From Abscondita cerata (Eukaryota > Arthropoda > Insecta > Coleoptera > Lampyridae): a stretch of DNA of 64,000 bases. The stretch lies in NCBI GenBank assembly GCA_030710515.1, contig JALBCR010003909.1, positions 1 to 64,000 on the forward strand, written 5' to 3'. The notes under the pieces are model-generated. The model was given only the letters and a program-made list of their open reading frames with translations. It searched no databases and was not told where the DNA came from. Of this stretch, positions 23,998 through 34,102 are shown piece after piece (within the stretch, counting starts at the first letter, position 1; every line of letters begins with the position of its first letter). The position numbers and the translations under genes were made by a program.

Positions 23998-24895
23998 TGC
24001 CTAGACATAATGAATTCTCAATTCAAGAAATACGGGATATGCTTTGCACTTATGCCCAATGCAATTATGTCTCCCGTGCTGCGTCAAGAAAATATCTGGA
24101 ATTATACCCCGATCGACGACAACCACATGATGCCATATTTCAACACATATTTCAAAGATTGGAAAAACAGGACAATTTCGCCCTAAACGTATGATAGGTC
24201 CACCGAAGCAAATAACTGTTGAACAGGAAGAAGACATCTTAGTAAGAGTAGCAGAAAATTCCAAAATAAGTTTGAAATGCCCACATATTGCAATAAGAGT
24301 CAGTAAAACTACTATACTAAAAATTATTCATAATGAACCCTTTATCCGAATCATTTCACCCCGGTTCAAAATTTGTTGCTTACCGACTTTGAATTTTTGT
24401 CACTTTATGAACCAAAACAAAAGTTAGATCCTGACTTTCTTAAAAGATATTGTTTACGGATGAGACCTGCTTTACAAGACGCGGTGTTTTCAGTTACAGA
24501 AACAATCATTCATGGAAACAAAAGAACCCATATGCAATTAGAGAAAGACATTTTCAGCATAAATTTTTCGTCAATATTTGGTGTGAGATTGTCGGCAATT
24601 TAGAATTGGGCCATATGAATTACCTGCACGCCTCAATGGCCACGAATATTTGGAGTTTTTGAAAAATGCTTCGCCCGGAATGCTAGAAGATGTTCCTCTA
24701 CTTCTCAAACAAAATAAGTGGTACTTGCACGATGACGCACCAGCTCATTATCCTATAGAAGTTTGAGATTTCTGAAACAAACAGTTTACGAATAGATGGA
24801 TAGACCGCGGCAGTAAAATCGCATGGGCACCTTGTAGTCCAGATCTCAATCTCCTTGATCTTTACTTTTAGGGGCATTTAAAAGAAAGAATAATG
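23998..24895 (+). pseudogene. mariner-like transposase, N-terminal and catalytic part
   Basis: ATG at 23998 starts PRHNEFSIQEIRDMLCTYAQ. NYVSRAASRKYLELYPDRRQ follows, the N-terminal helical DNA-binding domain of a widespread arthropod transposase family (pattern AA..Y...YP.RR.P). RMIGPPKQITVEQEEDIL comes next (24185-24240). The catalytic domain is FTDETCFTRRGVF (24452-24490, first catalytic Asp), NPYAIRERHFQHKFFVNIWC (24515-24580), WYLHDDAPAH (24721-24750, second catalytic Asp) and WAPCSPDLNLLDLY (24820-24870, third acidic position region). Frame breaks lie near 24190, 24360, 24450 and 24600 and in-frame stops at 24763 and 24869. It is cut off after GHLKERIMT by a LINE. Confidence 0.87.
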
Positions 24896-24896
24896 A

Positions 24897-26690
24897 CTGT
24901 AGAGTGTAAATATAATAAAACTACGAGAATAGTAATAGCAGTATATGGGCCTGACGAGAACGAATAAAGAAAAGAAAACAAAGATAAGTTTTGGAATGAT
25001 TTAAACAAGTAATAGAAACAACAAAAGGTATAATTTTATAGCTGGAGATTTTAATGGGAGAGTCGGTACAAGGGACCAGTCATACATGACACCAATAGGA
25101 CAATACGAAGAAGAAAAACAACAATGGGAAAAGACTATTGAATATTTGTTTAACACATGATTTAATAGTAACAAACAGTTTCTTTAAACACAAAGATATA
25201 CACCGATTTACAAGAGTGCAAGCAAGTAGAGGTGAAAAGTCAATTATTGATTATATACTGGTAGAACGAGAAAACAGAAGGTCAATACAGGATGCCATAG
25301 TCAAAAGAAGCCATGAAATACACAGTGACCGTTTCCTAGTTGTAGCAGAAATAAGGACGGAAGAAGAAAAACAAGAAAAAGTTAAATAACAGATGAAAAG
25401 AAAAGTACCCGGAAGTGATAAAATCTTATAAACTTCAAGATAAAGCAGTCAAGTATGAACAAGAAATAAATTCAAAATTAGTAAAAATGAGGGAAATAAT
25501 CGAGAGTGCAAATATAGAAGAAATGTAGAATGTTTTAAGAAGGTTGTCATTGGAACAGCTTGTGGTATGCGGAGTAACAACACGGAATAAACAGAAGAAG
25601 CAAACAGCTTGGTAGACAGAAGAAATTAAACAAAGTTAACAATAAAAAGATTAGATGGTCAACGTACTTAAGAAAGAAAACCGAAAAAAGTTATAAATAT
25701 TACAAAAACAAAGAATAAAAATAAAAAATTTAGTTAAACAATGAAAACAAAAACATAGAAAGATTTTTGGGAATAAGCTAGAGAAAGATAGGATAAGCAA
25801 TCAAAAGTTGTTTTAGAGAGTCTTAAAAACCTGAGAAAAGTCAAAAATGGGGTAATTCAGTAATTAGAAACAAAGCAAGAGAAATACTAATCAAAGAATC
25901 GGAAATAATAGACCGATGGAGATAATACTTCCACAGTTTACTTACCAATGAAGCGATTGAGCAGCAAAGAAGTACTTATTAGGATACACAACAAGGAAAA
26001 CAAATAGAATTAAATGAAGGAAAAGAAATAACAAAAGAAGAACTATTGGATGTAAAAATAAAATAAAGACAGTAAAGCGCCAGGAAGACAAAATTACGAC
26101 AGAAATGATTGGGAAATGGGACTTATAGTAACACTACACAAAAAAGGCGACACTAATGATTGCAGGAATTACAGAGGAATAACCCTACTAAATACGACAA
26201 TAAAGTTATTTAAGAAAATAATAAAGAATCGACTAAGAAAACAAATTGAAATCACCTTGTCTCAAACCCAAAGTGGATTTAGAAAAAATAGATGTACTCT
26301 GCACCATGTCTTCTCAATAAAAGAGATTACAAACAGATTATTGGCAAGAAAAAGGAAAGTGTATATAGCGTTTCTTGATATATAGAAAGCTTTTGACAAA
26401 GTGCCGAAGAGCGGAAATATGGAAAACACTAAACAAAAAGAATGTAGACACAAAATTAATCAAAATAATTAAATGTCTGTACAAAACAACGAGAAATTGC
26501 GTAATAAGTAATAACATGATATCGGAAGAATTTGTTACGGAAGAAGGGGTTAGACAAGGAGGAAGCCTGAGCCCCCTACTTTTCATAACGTTTATGGATG
26601 AGTTGATTAAAAAGACCCAAGGAATAGTCCGACTAATGTTTTTAGGGTATAGAAAATTGGAAACAGTTAATATCTTTGATATATATACAA
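24897..26690 (+). pseudogene. RTE-like LINE (EN-RT), nested in the mariner transposase
   Basis: Endonuclease: TRIVIAVYGPDENE (24920-24962), IIL-AGDFNGRVGTRDQ (25030-25080), SIIDYILVERENRRSIQDAI (25240-25302), EIHSDRFLVVAEI (25315-25353). Reverse transcriptase: LHKKGDTNDCRNYRGITLLN (26130-26190), QSGFRKNRCTLHHVFSIKEI (26270-26330), IAFLDI-KAFDKVPK (26365-26410) and GVRQGGSLSPLLFITFMDEL (26548-26605). It stops before the YADD box, near 26650. The linker 25390-26110 is Lys-rich and full of stops. It is truncated at both ends. It resembles the RTE / craniofacial-protein-2-like group; the clade is inferred from motifs only. Confidence 0.82.
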
Positions 26691-26896
26691 ACGATAAGTT
26701 TTTCGACATCTAGTGTCGACTCGTGAAAGCGTTCACGTACGTAAATGTAAGCAACATTGCCGACAGGTATGTAAATCAGTTATATAGTCAGTAGTCAATA
26801 ATTATAGCCAACATAACAGCTGGCAAGTATAAAAATTTCGAATCGCCTGCAGTAAAGTTCGCAATAGGTTGTACAATAGCAAACAAACACTGAGAA

Positions 26897-26940
26897 TTAC
26901 TCGACAGCTGTTTCATCCTTTTGGGACTCTTTACGAGTGA
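26897..26940 (-). ncRNA. hammerhead ribozyme (type I, minimal stem III), core mutated
   Basis: Minus strand, from 26940: TCACTC (stem I), GTAAAGA in place of CTGAAGA, GTCC-CAAAA-GGAT (stem II, 26927-26915), GAAA (26914-26911), C-AGCT-G (minimal stem III), TC (26904-26903), then GAGTAA (26902-26897) closing stem I. The GUC cleavage triplet is intact. The CUGANGA box has two substitutions, so this copy is probably inactive. Penelope pseudo-LTRs are known to encode this ribozyme type. Confidence 0.8.
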
Positions 26941-27131
26941 GAGAACTAGAGTGTAAGTTCACTATTGTACAAACGCGTGCTGTCGACTATATGCCCTACT
27001 GGAGGGATCACAATATTTAAACGATAACTTTTTCGACATCTAGTGTCGACTCATGAAAGCATTCACGTACGTAAATGTAAGCAACTTTGCCGACAGGTAT
27101 GTAAAGCAGTTAAACTTACACTCGAGTTCTC

Positions 27132-27175
27132 TTACTCCTGAAGAGTCCCAAAAGGACGAAACAGCTATCGAGTGA
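27132..27175 (+). ncRNA. hammerhead ribozyme (type I, minimal stem III)
   Basis: Plus strand: TTACTC (27132-27137, stem I), CTGAAGA (27138-27144), stem II GTCC / GGAC with loop CAAAA (27145-27157), GAAA (27158-27161), C-AGCT-A, TC (27168-27169), then GAGTGA (27170-27175) pairing with TTACTC. The catalytic box is canonical. The cleavage triplet is AUC instead of GUC, which loses one stem III pair. It is the inverted partner of the ribozyme at 26897-26940, and the two copies carry different mutations around the same architecture. Confidence 0.88.
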
Positions 27176-27330
27176 TTCTCAGTGTTTGTTTGCTATTGTA
27201 CAACCTCTTGCGTACTTTACTGCAGGCAATTCGAAATTTTTATACTTGCCAGCTGTTATGTTGGCTATAATTATTAAAGAATCGACTATGTAACTGCTTT
27301 ACATACCTGTCGGCAAAGTTGCTTATATAT

Positions 27331-27789
27331 ATAGCGACTACTTTGGCATCCGCCCAAAAAAGGTTATCAATGGCATCTTAGCTATATACACCAACATACA
27401 GCAAGTGTATACAGAATCAAAACGAGTTCATGGTGGCATCCGTCCACTTCACGATCAAGCCAGCATCCATGTACATTCTATGTTTAGTTACATACCAACC
27501 TGACCTCCGTATAGTCCACTTTTAGGCTAACGTGGCACATAATGCGATGTTGCCAGACAGAAACACATTTGATGATATTAGAATATTAAATGCGAGAACC
27601 ATATTAATCGGTTACGGGCACTACTAACTTCTTTTTTATGCACTATCTTTCACGTGCAGTAAATGGGTTTTTAACAATAATATTTATAACAATAATCAAA
27701 TCAAAATCAAATTTTATTTGTTTTTTAAAATTAACAAAAGAATTTGACCACTCAATAAAAAAGACTTAAATAAATAAAACTATACTTAA
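27331..27789. other. Penelope-associated or unassigned sequence
   Basis: No ORF. Repeated GGCATCCG words at 27349, 27371 and 27445 also occur around 32070-32195 in front of the Penelope ORF. This suggests the segment belongs to the same Penelope insertion complex. From about 27680 an A/T-rich stretch forms the 3' tail of LINE copy C on the minus strand. Confidence 0.4.
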
Positions 27790-30405
27790 TAATTTACTCT
27801 ACTGTCATTATTTGTCTTTTCCTTCCTTCTAACCATCTTCTTCTCTTGTCTACCTCTTTTATCTACTTTATACCATTTCCTTTCTTTCCTAGTAAACTTT
27901 CTCTTCTCATTCCCTCCACTCTTAATTTCACACAATATTCGATTAGATGTTTAATATTTTCCAAATCATTTCTACACATTTTACATAATCTATCTTTGTC
28001 TTTCTTCAAATACTTATTTTCGTTTTATTTTTATTACCTACTCTAAACCTAGCTATCATCTTTTTTTGAATTGTCAGCTTTTTTGTTAAGTACCTTGGAA
28101 TTTCTTACAGTATTATATCCATGTGTTTCATATTGTATCTTTCTTTTCTTATCCTCATTCTTTTTTTGTATCTGATTATCCTTCTCCCTCTTTGTTATTT
28201 TTTCTTCCATTCATCTTCATTTTCTTCTTACGTTCTTATTTTTTCTATTGCGTAACATTTTTTCTATAATATGCTTTTCTTTTGTTTTCACTGTGATTTA
28301 TTTTTTCTAATTCTATCCAACATTCATACAAAATTTTACAACCTTTCCTATTCTCTATTCTTTCCTCAAATCGTATCGTACTGCTCCTACTCTTATTTTC
28401 TCCAGTTTTATTTTCTCCTCTATTAAATATTCAAACGTAGCGTCCATCTTCAATATTTTCCCTGTATTCTTCTAGCTCTTCCCATTCTTTCCACCTTTAA
28501 ATTTCTGCCCCGTAAATCATCACACCTTTTAATAAACTCTCGAACAACCATTTTCTTTTTTCCATATTTTTCCCAAAAGCACATTTTTTCCATTTCCCAT
28601 ATCATTAAATATCATTATTTTTGTTTTTCTTACATTTTCTTCCAGTTTTTTCCTCTAAATCTCTTTGGCGTATTTATTATCTTTTGCATCTTAACCTCTA
28701 TCCTTGTGAATATTGTCTGTATAAGCTAGTGTTATTATGTTTATTTTTCCAATTTTTATTCTCCTCGCTTGATTTTTACGCAGTTCCTCCTTTAAGTCTT
28801 TTATATATAGAGATAATAACATTGGGCTTAGCGGACATCTTTTCTCAGCCCTTTTTCTGCTTAAAATATTTTCCCAAGCTTTCCTTTCACTTTTATTCTG
28901 CATTTTGTTTTATTGTATATTTCTCCTACTGCCCCTATTATGTCTTCACTTATGCCAATGCTTCTCTTATCTCTCATAGTATTCTTCTATCTACTCTGTA
29001 TTTATGTCTATTGTACTCCTTTTTCTTTTCTAAAACCTGTCTGCCAATCTGGTATAATTTTTTTCTCTTCCACTTTTTCTAATCTTGTTCTTATTATCTC
29101 TATTTATATTTTGTATCGTACATTCGGTATGCTTATCTTCGGTAATTTTTACATCTTGCTTATCTCCGCCTATCTGAAAACCTTTCTCATTGACATGACC
29201 TTTCCATTACTTTCCTGATTCTATCTCTCATTTTTTCTGTGTATTTCTACTGTTCTCCTTGTGTTACATCTGTGCCAGCCAGCTTTTCTCATCTTCAATT
29301 TTCTTAAAGCTCTGTCCAACTTTACTTTTTTATTCTTCCTTGTCTTATTTTTTTATCTATCTATTCTTTCTATATGTAACTATACGTTTCTTTTATTTTC
29401 CTCGTAGCGTACTTATCATGTGGCTTTCCATTTTTATCTCATTTTTATTTTCTCTTTTTTTCGTTTTTTTCTTCTCCAACTTACAAACTCCCATGCTTGT
29501 GTTTCATTCTAATTTTTTTTTCTTCATTATCATCTTCATTTCCTATTCTCATAAATTCTATATTTCTCTTTACTATTCACGTTTTAATTACAATCTTATC
29601 CTCCTTTTCTTCCTATAAACTTTCTTTTTTCCTTTCTGCATATTTTCGTTTAATATTGTCCATGTCCTCTCTTCACATAACTCTAATAGTTTTTCTCCCT
29701 ACCCGATTCTTTTTTATCTTCGAATTCTTCTTTTTGTTCTCCATTTATTTTCATTTCCTCTTCTTTCCTAATTCTTGCGTTCAAATCTCCTCCTATAATA
29801 ATCTTTTCTTTCTCTCCTGCTGTAATCTTATTATTCCCTTAGTCTTTCCATTTCTTTCTCATATAAGTTATTATTTCGTATTTTTCTCCTTCTTTAGTTT
29901 TTACTATAGTTTTCATTGGCTGCTTTGGTCTCATTTATCCCTATTAAATCTTCTTTCTCCCAATCCTTTCTTACTCCAATATTTATTCCCTCTTTTGACC
30001 TTCACCCTTCTTTTATCTCTTTCCGAGAATTCAAATTCCCATATGACGTCCTCTGGCAATTTATTACTCCATATTTTCCATTCTCTTTATTCCATCTACG
30101 TTTCTACCAGCCCTACCATTTTGAAGTTATGTATATACTTTCAGAACCTTTCCTCTTTATCTTTACCCCGCAGTGTTCCAAAATAATACTTTACTTTTCT
30201 TTATTTTTTTTATTTCCTGTCCTATATAAACTTCTCTCCCCTTTTCCTCTTTTTAACTTTCTAGTTTTTGCGTTTATTTTCTTATCCCTCCTTCCTTCTC
30301 CACCCACCTTCTTTCTTCTCCCTCCACCCATAATTTTAAATATCCTATTTTTACTACTAATTTGCGAACATACCAAAGTCGATGCGGATAATTTAACCAA
30401 AATAT
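27790..30405 (-). pseudogene. A-rich LINE copy C (EN to C-terminus)
   Basis: Pyrimidine-rich on plus, coding on minus. The Lys/Glu-rich N-terminal part (30400-30190) leads to the endonuclease signature EKIIIGGDLNARI (about 29825-29775). Reverse transcriptase shows KRCPLSPMLLSLYIKDL (28850-28790) and KIGKINIITLAYTDN near 28760-28720, where the catalytic YADD is changed to YTDN. The C-terminal motif LLKGVMIYGAEI lies near 28530-28500. It is related to copies A, B and fragment D but clearly diverged. The broken catalytic box and many stops make it dead. The long plus-strand frames at 28621-30410 are antisense shadows. Confidence 0.83.
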
Positions 30406-31588
30406 TTTGAAGATGGCAGAACTTCCGGTTTTACTTTACTTTTTATTTTAAATGGAGCACCCTATATATTACTACATTTTTAGATTCTGCGTCTAATTGT
30501 AGGCATATTTTATGTACAATGTCACATACCTGACCTCAATCGTTTCTGACTTATTTAATGTTTTATTTCAAAATTAGAGTTTGCAGACCAAAAACTAATT
30601 TGAATTATCAACCTTTTTTATTTGGTTTGTGTATTGTGTATTTTTTTATTTTAAGCTGGGTTCGTTTAAACAGTATTTGTGCAAAATTGTCAAAAAAAAT
30701 TATAAAGATTGTTTAATAATTGGTATCAAAATAGTAGTTTTGAAAATCGTCACAGGTCAATTTTTTCAAATATTTTCAAACGTACCGATTTTTATCGCAT
30801 TCGTGGTTCAAAATAAGAGTAAGTTTGTAGAACATTGAAAGTTTTCTATAATCTATTCTACTGCGCTTCGTGGTGGTTTTGGTTTTTCTGGGTATCGGGT
30901 AATAAACGTCTCAGATGTTCTTGACAAAACTTTGTTGTATTTCCCATAAATAATAAACAAATTCAAATGGTTTTGTTTGTATAGCTTAGGCGGAACGGCA
31001 TGTTTGAATTGAATTCTCGATCACCAGCACAGCCAACTAATCAGTAATTAGCGTAAAAAAGCATCTAACGAATATTTTCGATTGAAAATTGTTTATTTGC
31101 CAGTATGTCAACAAGTACCGATTTTTCGAATATTCAATGTTATACAAACTTATCCTTATTTTCGATGAGATAACAATATTAAAATCGGTATGTTCCATTT
31201 GAAAAAATTGACCTTTGACGATTTTCAATTTTTAAACATTCTTTATAATTTTTTAACAATTTTGCACAATATCTGTTCAAACCGACCCAGCTTAATATAA
31301 AAAATACACAAACTAAGTAAAAAATGTTTTTGAATAGTTGATAATTCAAATTAGTTTTCGGTCTGCAAACTCCAATTTTGACATAAAGCATTAAATAAGT
31401 CAAAAACCATTAAGGTGAGAAATGTGACATTGTACATAAATTATGCCTAGAATTAGACGTAGAATCTAAAAATGTAGTAATATATAGGGTGTTCCATTTA
31501 AAATAAGCAAGTTGATACTTACTTCTGGTAAAACCGGAAGCTCCGCCATATTTAAAATATTTTGGTTGAATGACCCGCATCAACTTTT
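30375..31588. mobile_element. 1.2 kb foldback element with ~290 bp loop
   Basis: The left arm 30375-30840 is the inverse of the right arm 31128-31588. Examples: ATGCGG..AATTTAACCAAAAT with ATTTTGGTTGAAT..CCGCAT; GAACTTCCGGTTTT with AAAACCGGAAGCTC; TAAAAATGTAGTAATATATA against its mirror; AGTAAGTTTGTAGAACATTG with CAATGTTATACAAACTTAT. The unpaired middle (30841-31127) has no ORF. Within the arms, GGAGCACCCTATATATTA and TATATAGGGTGTTCCAT look like AGGGTG-type transposon termini, so the hairpin could have formed from two inverted element copies. It has no transposase. Confidence 0.85.
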
Positions 31589-32199
31589 CGACATGATTAA
31601 AGTGATAAACTGAGCATTTTTAGCGTTTTAAATTTTTATCATCAATTTCGTGTCATTTCGAAAGCGAAAACTACCAAGTCAATTAACAAAGTTGATAAAC
31701 AAAATTTGTATGATTAATTTCATTTTATACAGAAAGTTAGAAAATCTATGGTCAAAAATAAATATGCCATTTTATGATTTAAACATATAAAATTGAAATA
31801 AATGTTACAAGTGTTTTTGGAGTAATTATACAGTTATTGCAAAATTAATTAAGTATTGAAAATATTTCACTTACCTTTACTTCACCTTACACAGGAACTG
31901 TTATAATGTGGACACGTAAGTACGTTTATAAATGGGTTCAGCGTTGTCAAACCGTCGGATACCAATGTGGCCGCTTTTTGAATTAGGAAATATACTCACA
32001 AACGATTACATCGCCGGCACACGGCGAATCTCAGAACTAACGAGTATAGTGTTATATACATAGCGGTAAAAGTAGCATCCGCTGGATTTTAATATTTTTG
32101 TAATCTACGTAGTTGACTTGCAAAATAATTTTGGGATAATTACAAGGCGGCATCCGTTTATCAGATGCCACCTTTCCTCGGATGCCACTCTTGCCGTAA
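31589..32199. other. no gene; Penelope 5' flank
   Basis: AT-rich, without recognisable ORFs to about 31880. From 32060 the GGCATCCG/GATGCCA words shared with 27349-27450 appear, and the sequence runs into the Penelope ORF, so the right part probably belongs to that element. Confidence 0.4.
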
Positions 32200-32995
32200 C
32201 TTTAACATGGGATGATGCCACTGAACACACATATATATTTATATATAGAAAACAAACTCATACCAATAGATACCTACATGCTAATTCACATCATCATCCA
32301 CAACATTTAAATTCTGTTTTAAAAACTTTATTAATTAGATCTGCTAAATTAACAGACAGCAAACATATACACAAAGAAATGAATCTTCTGAATCAAGCTT
32401 TTGAACAAAATGGTTTTTCACGTTATGTTATGAAAGCCAAAAAGATGAAACAAAGAAGTGACGAAGTTAACGATAAGAGTACGTTTAGTATATAAATTCC
32501 GTACTTCAAAGATACTACAGAGAAGATACGTAACAATCTAAAGAAACACAACATACGAATAGTTTCTGTACCTGTTAATAAAGTTAAGTCTTTCCTCCGT
32601 TCACCTAAAGATTATATTTGTGCGAGAAGAGAAGAACACAAACTAGCAGTCCGAAAAGGATGTTTAGTTACTCTCTAGCTGAACATCATTACTAAACAGG
32701 ACATAAAATGGATTTTGAAAATACAAGAATGCCAGGAAGAGAAAAATATTTATGTAACCGCCTCATTAGAGAACAAATCGAAATAGAAAGACGTCCTAGT
32801 TGCCTTAATAAACGAGATGATGGAAAAGGTTAACCTAACACTTGGAAACCGTTATTAACTTTTCCTCAGGATAGAAGATCTCGAAATATCAAACAAGTAG
32901 TACAACAAAATATGCAAAGCAACATTACCATGATACCGATATGTAATACTATTGGTTACTCTGGTCTAACGACACGTTCAAGGTAAAAATCGCAT
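32200..32995 (+). pseudogene. Penelope-like RT C-terminus and tail, GIY-YIG core deleted
   Basis: The plus-strand translation IYRKQTHTNRYLHANSHHHP (32240-32300) followed by LNQAFEQNGFSRYVMKAKK (32385-32445) is the diagnostic thumb region of Penelope RTs. After a stop at 32493-32495 the frame resumes with IRNNLKKHNIRIVSVPVNKV and VKSFLRSPKDYI, then jumps to EHHY-TGHKMDFENTRMPGR (32685-32735) and NRLIREQIEIERRPSCLN (32758-32812), the segment normally found C-terminal to GIY-YIG. The nuclease core between them (expected CGxCxxxYIGxT) is missing. Inactive. It is distinct from the 6.2-7.4 kb lineage. Confidence 0.87.
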
Positions 32996-33023
32996 AGTAA
33001 CTAAAATTGTTATTTATTAATTA

Positions 33024-33060
33024 CTTGAAAAAGCTGCGTATTAGCGTGGCGAAACGTTGT
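33024..33060 (+). ncRNA. weak hammerhead-like motif behind Penelope ORF
   Basis: CTTGAAAA, then a 6 bp hairpin (GCTGCG with CGTGGC, two wobbles), then GAAAC at 33051-33055 and GTTGTA. The stem-GAAAC layout and the position downstream of the Penelope ORF match the candidate at 6211-6253. The CUGANGA box is not canonical and stem I does not pair convincingly. Confidence 0.25.
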
Positions 33061-33147
33061 AATTGTTTAATAATTATTACACGTGTTTAAACCCCAAAGA
33101 TTTTTTATTACAAACATGTTACACGTGAAAGAATAAAGCATTATATA

Positions 33148-33190
33148 AGCAACTTTGCCGACAGGTAGATGTCGAAAAACTTATCGTTTA
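33148..33190 (+). repeat. deleted Penelope-linked repeat unit
   Basis: AAGCAACTTTGCCGACAGG is fused directly to AGATGTCGAAAAACTTATCG, the two ends of the unit seen whole at 783-963. Its position right behind the Penelope ORF ties the repeat family to this element. An AT tract follows at 33198-33217. Confidence 0.6.
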
Positions 33191-33221
33191 AATAAAATTA
33201 TATATATATATATATAAAAGA

Positions 33222-33410
33222 GCTGGTCTACAACGAAGAAAGTCCAACGCGCGATGAACTACTTAAAAAAATTTGCGATGGAGTTAACGCAATAAAAAAC
33301 ATGGATAATATTGTATTTTGAGTAAGACGATATCTGAATAGGGCAATTCAAAAAGTGCATTGAGCAAAATAGCGGGCATTTTGAACAGTATTTAAAATAG
33401 TTTAACTGAA
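33222..33410 (+). pseudogene. mariner-like transposase, C-terminal part
   Basis: Translation ELVYNEESPTRDELLKKICD, GVNAIKNMDNIVF, stop, VRRYLNRAIQKCIEQNSGHF, EQYLK then stop at about 33411. This is the usual C-terminal helix region of the transposase whose N-terminal part ends at 24895 (family pattern GH.K..VYE.P..S..EL...I, ending GHFEQ.L). It joins directly to the element's right inverted terminal region at 33440. One in-frame stop (near 33318) and small shifts. Confidence 0.75.
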
Positions 33411-33822
33411 TAATTAAAACCAGGATTTAAAAATAAATAATTTTTGATTAATTTATCCCTTTGCATTCCATAATTATAGTGCGAATATTTCGAAATTGTA
33501 TACCTTTTCTACTTAGATTCGACTGATCAATTTTTATTTGCCATCTAAATTTCGATGTAACATCGTGCGAAAAAGTTCTGATATGAAATAGCTCAAAATG
33601 TCCCGATTGTGGCGCCCCCTGTAAGCCAGCATAAAACATCAACTATCAAAATTAACTTTAGAAATTATTGAATAAAACAAAATGCGAAAAATAAACTTTG
33701 ACGACCTGTATATCGAAAACGAGGAACATTTTATTTGAGCAAGTTTAGCTAAATCGTATTATGTTCGCGTGTAGAATCTACAGTTACTTTTTGTCGCATT
33801 CATTACGGACCACCCTGTACAT

Positions 33823-34102
33823 TGCATTTACAAAAATCTACAGTTTTGAATAAATAATTGTTTACGCTAAACGGATCACAATTTTTGTTAATTCATCATT
33901 AAATAAACAATTATAAAATTTTTAATTCCACCTTGGCAATTCTATAATAGAATAAATCTAATATATTATTTCTCATTAAACTAACTGTTAACAATTTAAA
34001 TAATAATTCATTTAAGTATGAAATAATATGCATACATTATTTACAAACATCACTTTAACCAGTACTGTTGCTTTGGATGGTGGTTCATTTTAGTTTTCGA
34101 CA
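33823..34102 (+). promoter_or_regulatory. conserved upstream region of EcKinase A
   Basis: Collinear with 56371-56636 upstream of the paralog (CATTTACAAAAATCTACAGT, TTCATCATTAAATAAACAAT, GGATGGTGGTTCATTTTAGT). It is preserved between the copies as well as the coding region is. No TATA box or initiator can be assigned with confidence. The mariner-like element ends 6 bp before this block, so it may have displaced the original distal promoter of this copy. Confidence 0.4.

Larger units (their letters stand above)
26692..27330. repeat. Penelope-type pseudo-LTR array: direct plus inverted repeat units
   Basis: The unit beginning CGATAAGTTTTTCGACATCT occurs at 26692 and, slightly changed, at 27023, each running to TTGCCGACAGGTATGTAAA. 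The block 26760-26960 is repeated in inverted orientation at 27100-27325 (AACTAGAGTGTAAGTT against AACTTACACTCGAGTT; ATTTCGAATCGCCTGCAGTA against TACTGCAGGCAATTCGAAAT). Penelope elements are known for mixed direct and inverted terminal repeats. A deleted version of the same unit directly follows the Penelope ORF at 33148. Two hammerhead ribozymes lie in the inverted copies. Confidence 0.75.
23457..33817 (+). mobile_element. Tc1/mariner-type transposon expanded to 10.4 kb by nested insertions
   Basis: The left end CAGGGTGGTCCGTAATTAAT (23457) is the inverse of the right end ATTCATTACGGACCACCCTG (to 33817), and TA flanks both (23455-23456, 33818-33819). The inverted homology extends for about 370-470 bp: 23457-23890 aligns, reversed, with 33440-33817, including TAAACTTTGA and AACTTTAGAAATTAT blocks. 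The transposase lies between, split into an N-terminal part (23998-24895) and a C-terminal part (33222-33410) by roughly 8.3 kb of later insertions. The empty site is approximated at 56370 in copy 2 (TTGTATATTGCATTTAC). Confidence 0.85.
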
